A DNA stretch of 51,218 bases from Chlorogloea purpurea SAG 13.99 (GTDB taxonomy: Bacteria > Cyanobacteriota > Cyanobacteriia > Cyanobacteriales > Microcystaceae), in contig JADQBB010000031.1 of the NCBI GenBank assembly GCA_016903695.1, positions 1 through 51,218 of the forward strand, read 5' to 3'. The notes beneath the pieces were generated by a model. It was not told where the DNA came from. It saw only the letters and a list, made by a program, of their open reading frames with translations, and ran no database searches. Within the stretch, counting starts at the first letter, position 1. Each line of letters begins with the position of its first letter. Of this stretch, positions 7,919 through 16,063 are shown piece after piece. A program made the position numbers and the translations under genes.

Positions 7919-8671
7919 ATGGTAATAAATATATCTATAGGCGATCGAGTATTCAGGGATATTGAGGGGATTATTTTCGATAAGGATGGTACTCTCGAAG
8001 ACTCCGGGGGCTATTGGGCGGAGATAGGGGTTAAAAGGGTGCAACTGATAGAAGAAAGAATACCTGGTATCAGTCCACATCTGTTTAAAGTTTTCGGATT
8101 CTCTCAAATTAAGCCGAATCCTCTCCTCGAACGTTTCGGACTGATGGCAGAGGGAAGTTGTCTGGAGAATGAAATCGCCGCCGCCGCCTATATTGCAGAA
8201 ACGGGTAGGGGTTGGTCAGAATCTAGAGCGATCGTCCGTCAAGCTTTTCTCGATGCTGATCAGTCCGTTAAGAAAACTTCCCGCCTATTTCCCGATTGTT
8301 TGCGGGTGTTGAAAACTTGTGTGGATTCGGGTTTACGACTCGGTATCGTTTCTGCCGACACCACGCCCAATATCGGGGAGTTTATTAATACTCACGAACT
8401 CTCTCCCTATATCAAAGTAGCGATCGGTTCCGACCGAGGGAAAATTAAACCAGACCAAGCATTATTTGAAGAAGCCTGTCAAATTTTAGGAGTGCGTCCG
8501 GGTCGAGTATTAATGGTGGGAGATAGTGAAACCGATATAGAAATGGGCAAGAAAGCGGGTGCGGCAGGAGTTATCGGTATAGTCGGGTCAGATTCGCCCG
8601 GACGGAATTTAGAGGGTGCAGATATAATTATCCGAGGGTTGCAAGAAATTATTCAGAATTTACACACATAA
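7919..8671 (+). CDS. HAD family hydrolase (phosphoglycolate-phosphatase-like)
   Basis: A 250-residue haloacid-dehalogenase-type phosphatase. Motif I is IIFDKDGTLEDS (nucleophile Asp near residue 21 and the second acid two residues on), motif II is LGIVSADTT, motif III includes GKIKPD, and motif IV is VLMVGDSETDIEMGKKAG. The helical cap sits between motifs I and II (about residues 35-115). Substrate cannot be read from sequence; phosphoglycolate or a nucleotide phosphate are candidates typical of this subgroup. It is 39 bases downstream of nadK on the same strand and may be co-transcribed with it. Confidence 0.85.
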   Translation: MVINISIGDRVFRDIEGIIFDKDGTLEDSGGYWAEIGVKRVQLIEERIPGISPHLFKVFGFSQIKPNPLLERFGLMAEGSCLENEIAAAAYIAETGRGWSESRAIVRQAFLDADQSVKKTSRLFPDCLRVLKTCVDSGLRLGIVSADTTPNIGEFINTHELSPYIKVAIGSDRGKIKPDQALFEEACQILGVRPGRVLMVGDSETDIEMGKKAGAAGVIGIVGSDSPGRNLEGADIIIRGLQEIIQNLHT

Positions 8672-8755
8672 TTCGTTGAGGGTGCTACTCTTGATGATTA
8701 AAGATCTTCTAAATCTTTCTAAGAGTTCGCTCGTACTATTGAAGAGGTTACGCCA

Positions 8756-10012
8756 TTGTCTAGACCTTATTTATTCACGTCAGAATCGGTAACAGAGGGA
8801 CACCCCGATAAAATCTGCGATCAAATATCTGATACCATTTTAGATGCCCTGCTTTCTCGTGATGACCACAGTCGTGTAGCGGCTGAAGTGGTTGTCAATA
8901 CAGGGTTAGTGTTAGTTACCGGGGAAATTACTTCCACGGCTCACGTTAATTTCGTTGACCTGGTAAGGAAGAAAATCGCTGAAATTGGCTACACGGACGC
9001 CGATAACGGATTCTCCGCTAATAGTTGCGCCGTATTGGTAGCTTTAGACGAACAATCCCCCGACATTTCTCAGGGTGTAACTTCAGCCCAAGAAAGCAGA
9101 GAACAACTCAGCGAAGATGAGCTAGATCGCATCGGGGCCGGCGACCAAGGTTTAATGTTCGGTTTCGCCTGTAACGAAACACCGGAATTAATGCCCTTAC
9201 CGATCAGTTTAGCTCACCGCATCTCTCGCCGTTTGGCCGCGGTACGTAAAACCGGCGAGTTACCTTATCTACGCCCGGACGGTAAAACACAAGTTTCCGT
9301 GGCTTATGAAGATGGTCGCCCCGTTGGGATCGATACTATTTTGATCTCTACTCAACACGACCCGACGATCGGTCATATCACCGATAACGATACTATCCAG
9401 CAAACGATCAAATCGGCTTTATGGGATGCGGTAATCAAACCTATATTCTCGGATCTACCCATACAACCAAGTGTCAACACCAAGTATTTAGTTAACCCCA
9501 CGGGTAAATTCGTCATCGGCGGCCCTCAAGGTGACGCGGGTTTAACCGGCAGAAAAATTATCGTTGATACCTACGGTGGTTATTCCCGTCACGGCGGCGG
9601 CGCTTTCTCCGGTAAAGACCCCACCAAAGTCGATCGTTCCGCGGCCTACGCTTGCCGTCACGTGGCGAAAAATATCGTCGCCGCCGGTCTAGCCGATAAG
9701 TGCGAAGTTCAGGTAAGTTACGCGATCGGTGTGGCCCGCCCTGTAAGTATCTTAGTAGAAACTTTCGGCACCGGTAAAGTTGCCGATGAGGTACTGTTAG
9801 ATCTCGTTATCCAACACTTTGAGTTACGCCCCGCTGGTATCATTCAAACTTTTAATCTCCGTGGTTTACCCAAAGAAAGAAACGAGCGTTTCTATCAAGA
9901 AGTAGCGGCTTACGGTCATTTCGGACGTACCGATTTAGACTTACCCTGGGAACAAACCGACAAAGCGGCTATTCTTAAGGAAGCTTTAAAACAGCCTTAT
10001 GCCGTGGGATAG
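8756..10012 (+). CDS. metK: S-adenosylmethionine synthase
   Basis: MetK makes S-adenosylmethionine from methionine and ATP in the cytosol. The 418-residue protein has the ATP-site motif [14 protein letters not shown] (about residues 13-26), the methionine/phosphate region GAGDQG (about 127-132), and the glycine-rich [16 protein letters not shown] loop (about 280-295). The start is TTG at 8756, preceded by a GAAGAGG Shine-Dalgarno-like stretch. Start choice is supported by [15 protein letters not shown], the normal N terminus. An intrinsic terminator follows at 10050-10079. Confidence 0.95.
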   Translation: MSRPYLFTSESVTEGHPDKICDQISDTILDALLSRDDHSRVAAEVVVNTGLVLVTGEITSTAHVNFVDLVRKKIAEIGYTDADNGFSANSCAVLVALDEQSPDISQGVTSAQESREQLSEDELDRIGAGDQGLMFGFACNETPELMPLPISLAHRISRRLAAVRKTGELPYLRPDGKTQVSVAYEDGRPVGIDTILISTQHDPTIGHITDNDTIQQTIKSALWDAVIKPIFSDLPIQPSVNTKYLVNPTGKFVIGGPQGDAGLTGRKIIVDTYGGYSRHGGGAFSGKDPTKVDRSAAYACRHVAKNIVAAGLADKCEVQVSYAIGVARPVSILVETFGTGKVADEVLLDLVIQHFELRPAGIIQTFNLRGLPKERNERFYQEVAAYGHFGRTDLDLPWEQTDKAAILKEALKQPYAVG

Positions 10013-10049
10013 ACGCTTAAGATTGAAAAGAAGTTAATTTACTCCTCTT

Positions 10050-10079
10050 GCCCTTTTTTAATTTAAAAAGGGGCTTTTC
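10050..10079 (+). terminator. intrinsic terminator after metK
   Basis: GCCCTTTTTTA is followed by ATTTAAAAAGGGGC, forming a stem with a short A/T loop, then TTTTCTTT. It lies 37 bases past the metK stop and before the ychF promoter region. Confidence 0.75.
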
Positions 10080-10204
10080 TTTGGATAAGTTAAACGCCTG
10101 TATTGATCTGAGAAAACTTTTCCGGGGAGAGACAAAAATTAGCCGGTGACAAAATGCGACAATGTTAGAGTAGAGAGTCGGTCTAATTATATAAACTCGT
10201 TATC

Positions 10205-11296
10205 ATGTTAAGAGCAGGAATCGTCGGACTACCCAACGTGGGCAAATCAACCCTATTTAACGCCCTAGTGGCCAATGCCAAAGCGGAAGCGGCTAACTTC
10301 CCATTCTGTACGATCGAGCCGAATGTAGGTGTGGTGAGCGTACCAGATGAAAGATTGGCAGTCTTAGCGAAAATATCCCAATCGGAAAAAGTCGTACCCA
10401 CTCGTATCGAATTCGTGGATATAGCCGGATTGGTCAAAGGAGCGAGTCAAGGAGAAGGTTTAGGCAATAAATTTTTAGCCAATATCAGAGAAGTTGATGC
10501 GATCGTTCATGTGGTCAGATGTTTCGATGATGACGATATTATCCACGTATCCGGTTCGGTAGATCCGGTCAGGGATATAGAAACCATCAATTTAGAGTTA
10601 GTTCTAGCTGACTTGGAACAAGTTAGAAAAAGAATGGAGAGAGCGGTCAAACAAGCGAAAAACAGTAAAGAAGCTCAAGCGGAAGTGGTGGTGTTAGAAA
10701 AGATTCTAGCCTGTTTGGACGAAGGCAAATCAGCCCGACAAATAACCCTGGACGAAGAAGAAGAAGCCTTGATACAATCTCTGGGATTGCTCAGTAGAAA
10801 ACCGATTATCTACGCCGCTAACGTGTCAGAAGAAGATTTAGCGAGTGGTAATGAATGGGTGGAAAGTGTCCGCCCGATAGCCCAACATGAAGACGCTCTT
10901 GTAGTGATCGTCTCCGCACAAGTAGAATCAGAATTAGTAGAACTATCGGAAGAAGAAAAGATCGATTTCCTCTCCTCTCTGGGAGTCCAAGAAGGGGGAT
11001 TAAAATCTCTTATCCGGGCCACTTACGAACTATTGGGACTAAGAACCTATCTCACCACCGGGCCCCAAGAAACCAGGGCTTGGACTATTAACGCGGGGAT
11101 GAAAGCACCCCAGGCCGCGGGAGTGATCCACACCGATTTTGAAAGGGGCTTCATCCGCGCGGAAACCGTCGCCTATAAAGACCTAGTAACCTGCGGTACT
11201 ATGACAGCGGCGAAAGAGAAAGGCTTAGTACGCAGTGAGGGGAAAGAATACGTCGTCCAAGAAGGGGATGTGATGCTATTCCGCTTTAACGTCTAA
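10205..11296 (+). CDS. ychF: redox-regulated P-loop ATPase YchF (Obg-like)
   Basis: YchF/OLA1 is a ribosome-associated P-loop NTPase that prefers ATP and affects oxidative stress responses and translation. The 363-residue sequence has GLPNVGKST (residues 8-16), DIAGLVKGAS (about 71-80), and NVSEED (about 203-208), where the NxxE form replaces the GTP-specific NKxD, as in the whole family. The C-terminal TGS-like domain includes GPQETRAWTINAGMKAPQAA and ends VQEGDVMLFRFNV, as expected. Start is ATG at 10205, about 190 bases after metK. Confidence 0.95.
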   Translation: MLRAGIVGLPNVGKSTLFNALVANAKAEAANFPFCTIEPNVGVVSVPDERLAVLAKISQSEKVVPTRIEFVDIAGLVKGASQGEGLGNKFLANIREVDAIVHVVRCFDDDDIIHVSGSVDPVRDIETINLELVLADLEQVRKRMERAVKQAKNSKEAQAEVVVLEKILACLDEGKSARQITLDEEEEALIQSLGLLSRKPIIYAANVSEEDLASGNEWVESVRPIAQHEDALVVIVSAQVESELVELSEEEKIDFLSSLGVQEGGLKSLIRATYELLGLRTYLTTGPQETRAWTINAGMKAPQAAGVIHTDFERGFIRAETVAYKDLVTCGTMTAAKEKGLVRSEGKEYVVQEGDVMLFRFNV

Positions 11297-11329
11297 AGGT
11301 ATTATGTGGGGATCGATCGCACCCCATTC

Positions 11330-12361
11330 CTAGATTTTTTGGCACCACATATCATACATACCGATAAAAGTATCCGGGTAGGCTTCCTCGAATTGATTCC
11401 AAGAGTTTAGATCTCTGAGATCGGAATCTTCGGGGAACATTTTTTGATAATCGGATTTTGTTCGAGGACTCAGATTAGAGAATCCGAGGAATCGTAAACC
11501 GACGCTAGAGAGTAAATCTTGAATTTCGGGAATGGTAAAGCAATGTTCGCTAACATGAAAGATCAGATCTCGACAGTTACTGAGGCTATAAAAATCGTAT
11601 TGACCGATCAGCGATCGGGCGAAAGGTTCGTCAGAATCAATAATTTCTTGACGACAGCGTTTAATATCTTCGATAGTATTTTGAGGGGTGCGAGCGGCGA
11701 TGAACCGGCGGGCCTCGGTGATGAAACGTCTCGCTCTCGCGCTATACAGGGCGATCGAGAGTAACCCCTCCGGTAGAAGCAAATCCACTAGAACCCGCAC
11801 TCCCTCGATCGGATTTTCCAGATGATGGAGGACTCCCGAAGATAAAATTACAGGAAATTGGCGGGATAAAGTGCCGAGACCGAGAATATCCGCTTGTTTG
11901 AAAGTGATCTGCTCGACGTTTAATTCTCTCGCCATACGTTTCGCGTAAGCGAGGCTTGTCAAACATAGATCGATCGCCAGAATGTTGGCATTTTTCAGGG
12001 TAATCGCAGCGGAGATCGCTTCCGCCCCGGTTCCACAGCCCGCCGAGAGAATTTCTAAAGGAGTATCAAGCCATTTTTCGGGCGGGTCGAAGTGCGGTAA
12101 CGAGCTTTTCAAGAAAGTGGATAAGGGTTCGGGGGCGAGGGCGGAAATTCCCAACCAGCGGGGATAGGGATTTTCTTCGTATTGGCTTTGAACCGCGAGA
12201 GAAGTTGAGTTCTCGATGGGCGTAATACGCTCTAGCCCTTTTTTTAAAGTTTGTTCCTCGAAATAGTCACTAACTTCTCGTTTCCAAAGTAGGCAGCTTT
12301 CCCGTGACCAGGATTTTCGCTCAATCGCATCTAATTTAATAATATTATTTAATTGATATAA
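11330..12361 (-). CDS. 5'-truncated SAM-dependent methyltransferase (possible pseudogene)
   Basis: The frame encodes a class I methyltransferase: LEILSAGCGTGAEAI (SAM-binding glycine loop), ILAIDLCLTSL (acidic end of strand 2), then VILSSGVLHHLENP. A TTG at 12154 gives 274 residues. The same frame stays open 69 codons further to a TAG at 12362-12364, and this upstream part is clearly coding: it reads SLAVQSQYEENPYPRW directly into the methyltransferase, a phrase I associate with TPR-methyltransferase proteins. No ATG, GTG or TTG occurs in that upstream stretch. The open frame ends only 5 bases from the kaiC stop. I infer that the N-terminal part was lost when the kai locus came to lie here. 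Function of the remainder is uncertain. Confidence 0.6.
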   Translation of the reverse strand, partial: LYQLNNIIKLDAIERKSWSRESCLLWKREVSDYFEEQTLKKGLERITPIENSTSLAVQSQYEENPYPRWLGISALAPEPLSTFLKSSLPHFDPPEKWLDTPLEILSAGCGTGAEAISAAITLKNANILAIDLCLTSLAYAKRMARELNVEQITFKQADILGLGTLSRQFPVILSSGVLHHLENPIEGVRVLVDLLLPEGLLSIALYSARARRFITEARRFIAARTPQNTIEDIKRCRQEIIDSDEPFARSLIGQYDFYSLSNCRDLIFHVSEHCFTIPEIQDLLSSVGLRFLGFSNLSPRTKSDYQKMFPEDSDLRDLNSWNQFEEAYPDTFIGMYDMWCQKI

Positions 12362-12368
12362 CTAAAAA

Positions 12369-13889
12369 TTATTTTCGTTCCTCGAATAGTCCGCTCAGGC
12401 GCTCTACTTCTGTTTGTCCAGTGTACATCGGTGTACCCGCTAGAATACCCGTTACATTACGGAAAGGATTCCCAATGTGCATCCCCCGATGATCGATCGA
12501 AAACTCGCGTATATCTTTATCGTGCATCGAGCCGCGCATTTTTAACACCGTGATACCCCGCCTCATCTCCCCGTACATTTCCACGTATCTCAGGAGAATA
12601 ATCGAATCGGTAATGGTGGAAATATGGGCCTCGGTGATCGATGACCCCCCCAGTAAAGTCGGGGTGGTGGAAGTGAACAAACCGCCGATTTCTTTCTGTT
12701 TGATAAAACTCGTCAAGGCGATGATGAATTCCCGGAAGCCTTTCAGGGTGGAAACTCTTTCCAAGGCCGAGAGACTATCCACGGCGACGCGATTGGGTTG
12801 AAAAGAATCGATCGTATCCTTCATATTAATGAGATGATTCTCTAAGCCGGTAGTTTCGGGATACCTGCACACCACCTTCAGCTTACCTTCTTTTTCCATG
12901 CCCTCGAAATCCACGCCCCAGCCGGTAGCGTTTCTAAATAATTGCTCCCTGCTTTCTTCAAAGGCGAATACCAGACAACGCTCGCCGTTAGATACTCCCC
13001 CCGCCATGAATTCCGTTACCATCAGGGTTTTTCCCGTACCCGTCGCCCCGGAAACGAGAATCACCGAGTCGCGGAAGAAACCGCCGCCGCACATTCTATC
13101 TAATTCTTCACTGCCGGAGGTGATGCGGATGTTAGAGGATTTCTGTTCTAGTTCAATCGCCGATAGGGGTATGATCACCACGCCCTTATTGGGGATGATA
13201 GTAAAGGGAAACTCTCCCTTCTGGTGGTCAGTGCCGCGATACTTCAATATTTCAATAGTCCGCCGTCTCTTCTCATCGGCTAACACATTACGTAGAATCA
13301 CCACGTTATCGGCCACGAATTCTTCTACCCCGTAGCGACTAATATCACCATATTCCTGTGTTCGCTCTGCGGTCATGATAGCCGTTACCTCTAACTCTCG
13401 CAAAGCGGAAGCCAGACGGAATAAATCACTACGCACTTGGGCGCTATCGGATAGATGGCTGAAGATAGCCCCTAAAGAATCGAGAGAGACTCTTTTCGCC
13501 TTGTGCTTGCGGATGGAATATTCTACTCTGGCGATTAAAGCCCCTAAATCATATTCTCCCGTCACCATCGCCATCTCACCTGGTTGGGGAGAAGCATCCA
13601 CGAAAGCCCATTTTTTTTCTTCTTCCCAGGCGCGGATATTCCAATCAAAGCCCCGCATATTCCGACGTAACGCTTGGGGTGGTTCTTCAAAAGTGACAAA
13701 GACTCCGTTTTCTCCTTCTTTAATCCCTTCTGCGAGAAATTGACAGGCAAAAACAGTTTTCGCACTGCCGGCGGTGCCCGCTATGAGAGTTGAACGTCCT
13801 TTAGGTAATCCCCCCTGTGATAGGAAATCGAATCCAGGAATACCCGTTTCTAACTTTTGAATAAATTCTACGTCTATATCTTCGGTCAT
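12369..13889 (-). CDS. kaiC3: circadian clock ATPase/kinase KaiC, KaiC3 type
   Basis: KaiC is the hexameric double-RecA ATPase and autokinase at the core of the Kai oscillator. CI has a Walker A of GTAGSAKT (residues 38-45) and catalytic EE (68-69). CII has GATGTGKT (281-288) and EE (311-312). The autophosphorylation pair is Ser424-Thr425 in ITEAHISTITDS, with Thr419 as the third site, so kinase activity is expected. Several features match KaiC3 rather than KaiC1: SAKT in CI, DASPQPGE, MTAERTQEYG, and a short C terminus ending EVERLSGLFEERK. The protein is 506 residues, shorter than KaiC1 (519 in S. elongatus). It follows kaiB by 64 bases. KaiC3 in Synechocystis acts with KaiA3 and KaiB3 and is linked to growth in darkness; the subtype here is my assignment from motifs. 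Confidence 0.9.
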   Translation of the reverse strand: MTEDIDVEFIQKLETGIPGFDFLSQGGLPKGRSTLIAGTAGSAKTVFACQFLAEGIKEGENGVFVTFEEPPQALRRNMRGFDWNIRAWEEEKKWAFVDASPQPGEMAMVTGEYDLGALIARVEYSIRKHKAKRVSLDSLGAIFSHLSDSAQVRSDLFRLASALRELEVTAIMTAERTQEYGDISRYGVEEFVADNVVILRNVLADEKRRRTIEILKYRGTDHQKGEFPFTIIPNKGVVIIPLSAIELEQKSSNIRITSGSEELDRMCGGGFFRDSVILVSGATGTGKTLMVTEFMAGGVSNGERCLVFAFEESREQLFRNATGWGVDFEGMEKEGKLKVVCRYPETTGLENHLINMKDTIDSFQPNRVAVDSLSALERVSTLKGFREFIIALTSFIKQKEIGGLFTSTTPTLLGGSSITEAHISTITDSIILLRYVEMYGEMRRGITVLKMRGSMHDKDIREFSIDHRGMHIGNPFRNVTGILAGTPMYTGQTEVERLSGLFEERK

Positions 13890-13953
13890 TCTCTGCGACT
13901 GGTTTTGGTTTTGCCTTTATTATTATCACTCGCTGCGGTAGAACTACTACCCT

Positions 13954-14244
13954 CTAGTTCAAAGATAAATTTGGCGGCACTACGTCCAACCCTAATAAGA
14001 CCTTTTGCGTGTTCGACATATCCCCGATAATCCGCTGTAGAGGTTGGGGTAGTTGTTTGATCAAGGTGGGGGTGACGAGAATTTTTTCCTGTTCTGCCAG
14101 GTGCGGTTGTTCGAGAACGTCGATGATTTCTATACTATATTGGTTGCTTAATTCTTCCCGACAAATACGGAATAGATTAGCGATCGCTCTCTGAGATTTG
14201 GTAGAATTTCCTGTTATGTACAGTTTTAAAATATACTTATTCAT
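13954..14244 (-). CDS. kaiB3: circadian clock protein KaiB, KaiB3 type
   Basis: KaiB is the fold-switching, thioredoxin-like partner that binds KaiC CI and sequesters KaiA at night. This 96-residue protein opens YILKLYITGNSTKSQRAIAN, then has EIIDVLEQPHLAEQEKI, VTPTLIKQLPQP and RRI-type IIGDMSNTQKVLLGLD, all standard for KaiB. It lacks the acidic C-terminal tail of KaiB1 and ends PPNLSLN. Its ATG overlaps the kaiA3 stop by four bases (ATGA at 14241-14244), which implies translational coupling. The KaiB3 label rests mainly on the company it keeps. Confidence 0.9.
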   Translation of the reverse strand: MNKYILKLYITGNSTKSQRAIANLFRICREELSNQYSIEIIDVLEQPHLAEQEKILVTPTLIKQLPQPLQRIIGDMSNTQKVLLGLDVVPPNLSLN

Positions 14245-15119
14245 GTTTTCAGTTTAACGGCTAAGTTAATATTACTTAGCCCTATGTAATATTTTCGATA
14301 AAATGAGGCTAAATATCCCATCAATTCTAATACTATTAATCTGCCTTCAACAACGTACGCTTGAGCTTTTGCGAGCTTAACGTTCTGGTTTTTTTCCTTT
14401 AAACTCGTGGTGTGAATATCTACTATATCCCTCGGACTGGCTTTTAAAAAGCCTAATTTATCCGCCATAGACCGTAATTGTTCCGATAAATTATATTCCA
14501 CCTTATACATTCTCTGCTGTAAAGCTAAATCCAATAAGTCCCCATAATACAGTACAAACTCGTGAAAAATATCCGGTACACTTTCTTTTAAGGTTTCCGA
14601 ACCGAACATCCTCGCCGTGATACTGGTGCTACTATTGTTGATTAAATGCTCTAATTCTAAAAATTCTCTTTCCTGTTGTTTTTGCTGTTGCTGTTCTTCC
14701 AATCTCTTGATATAGGCTTGGCGCTCGATCGCCACCCGCACTTGATACACGAGAAGCTTACTGTCGAGATTATCGCTCTCTATATATCCATCAGCCCCCA
14801 TTTGAAAGGCTTTGACGATCAAACTCTCATCGCTATCCTTGGTATGGACGATGATCGGTAAATGGGGTTCGATCTCTCGCAGGGTGATCAAATTAGTTAA
14901 GTTTCGCTGTTCTCGCTCCTTTAAACCTAACAGAAGCACGTCGAATTTATTCTTGACGAGAGCGGCCAGCCCACTCTCCATACTATCGACGGGAGTGAGG
15001 GCAAATGATAGATCCTTTCCCAGGGAGTAGAGAGGGGCTTTTAATATAAGTTCCTCAATGAGTTTAACGGTAGTTAAATCATCCTCTATCAATAGAACCT
15101 GGCAAATATTTTTGGGCAT
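14241..15119 (-). CDS. kaiA3: chimeric receiver-KaiA protein, KaiA3 type
   Basis: From the ATG at 15119 this is 292 residues. Residues 6-130 form a response-regulator receiver fold (QVLLIEDD with acids 12-14; VHTKDSDESL; FQMGADGYIESD). Residues about 133-158 are a Gln/Glu-rich coiled coil. Residues about 160-285 resemble the KaiA C-terminal four-helix domain (YYGDLLDLALQQRMYKVEYN; LSEQLRSMADKLGFLKASPRD; DIHTTSLKEKN; LELMGYLASFYRKYY). This is the layout of KaiA3 (Sll0485) of Synechocystis, which promotes KaiC3 phosphorylation. The receiver is degenerate: the phospho-Asp position is Gly65 (LLLGL) and the conserved Lys is Ser115. A TTG at 15194 would add 25 unlikely residues. Generic annotation would call it only a response regulator. 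Confidence 0.85.
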   Translation of the reverse strand: MPKNICQVLLIEDDLTTVKLIEELILKAPLYSLGKDLSFALTPVDSMESGLAALVKNKFDVLLLGLKEREQRNLTNLITLREIEPHLPIIVHTKDSDESLIVKAFQMGADGYIESDNLDSKLLVYQVRVAIERQAYIKRLEEQQQQKQQEREFLELEHLINNSSTSITARMFGSETLKESVPDIFHEFVLYYGDLLDLALQQRMYKVEYNLSEQLRSMADKLGFLKASPRDIVDIHTTSLKEKNQNVKLAKAQAYVVEGRLIVLELMGYLASFYRKYYIGLSNINLAVKLKT

Positions 15120-15211
15120 TATCCGGTGTTGCTTTTTGTCTTCCCTATCCTTAATGTAAACCGATTGTCTGAACTCGGTAGGACAGTAAGACAAAAATTA
15201 TTATCTTTGGC

Positions 15212-15805
15212 TTACCCGAAGCGGCTAGCCTTGGAAGTTGGATGCACGTAACGAGCGTTCCAATCTATATTTTTTTGCTGCCGTGCTACAGCAGAACCCA
15301 GAGTAGGTTCAGAATCGTCATCATCGTACATTACGCTATTAACAGTATTTACACGAGAACTGCTAATTTTATGGATAGCCCTCTGAACTGAAGTTACCAG
15401 GTTATGCCAGGATAATTTTTGATAGTTCAATCCTTGGATCTCTAAATACTGCTCTAATTCCTCTAGCGCCGATTCCGCTTGTAGATATTTTACTTCCGTG
15501 ATGGCCACTAATGGAGTCGATGAACGGATAGGATCGCGGTGGACGGCGGCGAAACCCTGACGTACAGAAGTTTTAATCTGCTCTTGGTATTTTTTCTGTC
15601 CGTTTAATTTCTGCTGGTTTTTACCTTTTTCACTGGAAGCGTAGAGGGCGGGCAAACGATTCAAAGCGAATGTGGCTACTTCGATCGTATTAATAGATTG
15701 AGTTAATTGCCGTGAGTAGGTTTTGAGCTGTCTTTGAATTTCCTCTTGGACTAACTCTTCCATAACGTTAACGTATGTCTTGGGTGAATTATTATTCCTG
15801 ATCAT
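15212..15805 (-). CDS. ComFB-domain protein
   Basis: A 197-residue protein with an N-terminal ComFB (late competence) domain: YVNVMEELVQEEIQRQL (about residues 11-27), then INTIEVATFALNRLPALYAS (about 38-57), the stretch most typical of the family, and SSEKGKNQQ. ComFB proteins in Synechocystis (Slr1970) and Anabaena (CdgR) have been reported as c-di-GMP receptors. The C-terminal half (residues about 100-197) is less conserved, with an acidic DDDDSEP patch. The start is ATG at 15805. It is the first gene of the minus-strand set ComFB-kaiA3-kaiB3-kaiC3, 92 bases ahead of the preferred kaiA3 start, so it probably shares their transcript. Its link with the clock is inferred from position. Confidence 0.8.
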   Translation of the reverse strand: MIRNNNSPKTYVNVMEELVQEEIQRQLKTYSRQLTQSINTIEVATFALNRLPALYASSEKGKNQQKLNGQKKYQEQIKTSVRQGFAAVHRDPIRSSTPLVAITEVKYLQAESALEELEQYLEIQGLNYQKLSWHNLVTSVQRAIHKISSSRVNTVNSVMYDDDDSEPTLGSAVARQQKNIDWNARYVHPTSKASRFG

Positions 15806-16063
15806 AACGGGTGTCCCTCAATATTAATATCTGTTAACCTCTGTTTTAAGCTACGCTCGCGGGCGAATTTCCCAATCTTAGTCTCTACCCATCAAGATAC
15901 TAAATTCCCGTGAATTTGTCTAGTAAACTTCACGTAAACATATAAATGAAAGTCAACACAGGAATTAAGTAATAATACTTATGTTAAAGTGTAGCTATTC
16001 CTAAGCCCGATCGCAGTAACGCTAATGAGATAATGAGAGATTGACGAGAAAGGAAAAAAACAC

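Noticed and set aside
12550..13743. Open frames antisense to kaiC (83, 145 and 122 residues)
   Set aside because: They are shadows of the kaiC reading frame, with no recognisable domains and no ribosome-binding sites.
12369..13889. Classical KaiC1 of a standard kaiABC cluster
   Set aside because: The CI P-loop, DASPQPGE segment and C-terminal end differ from KaiC1, and the adjacent kaiA is a receiver chimera with no classical KaiA N-terminal domain.
14241..15119. Ordinary response regulator
   Set aside because: There is no DNA-binding output domain, the phospho-Asp is missing, and the C-terminal half looks like the KaiA four-helix domain and is coupled to kaiB.
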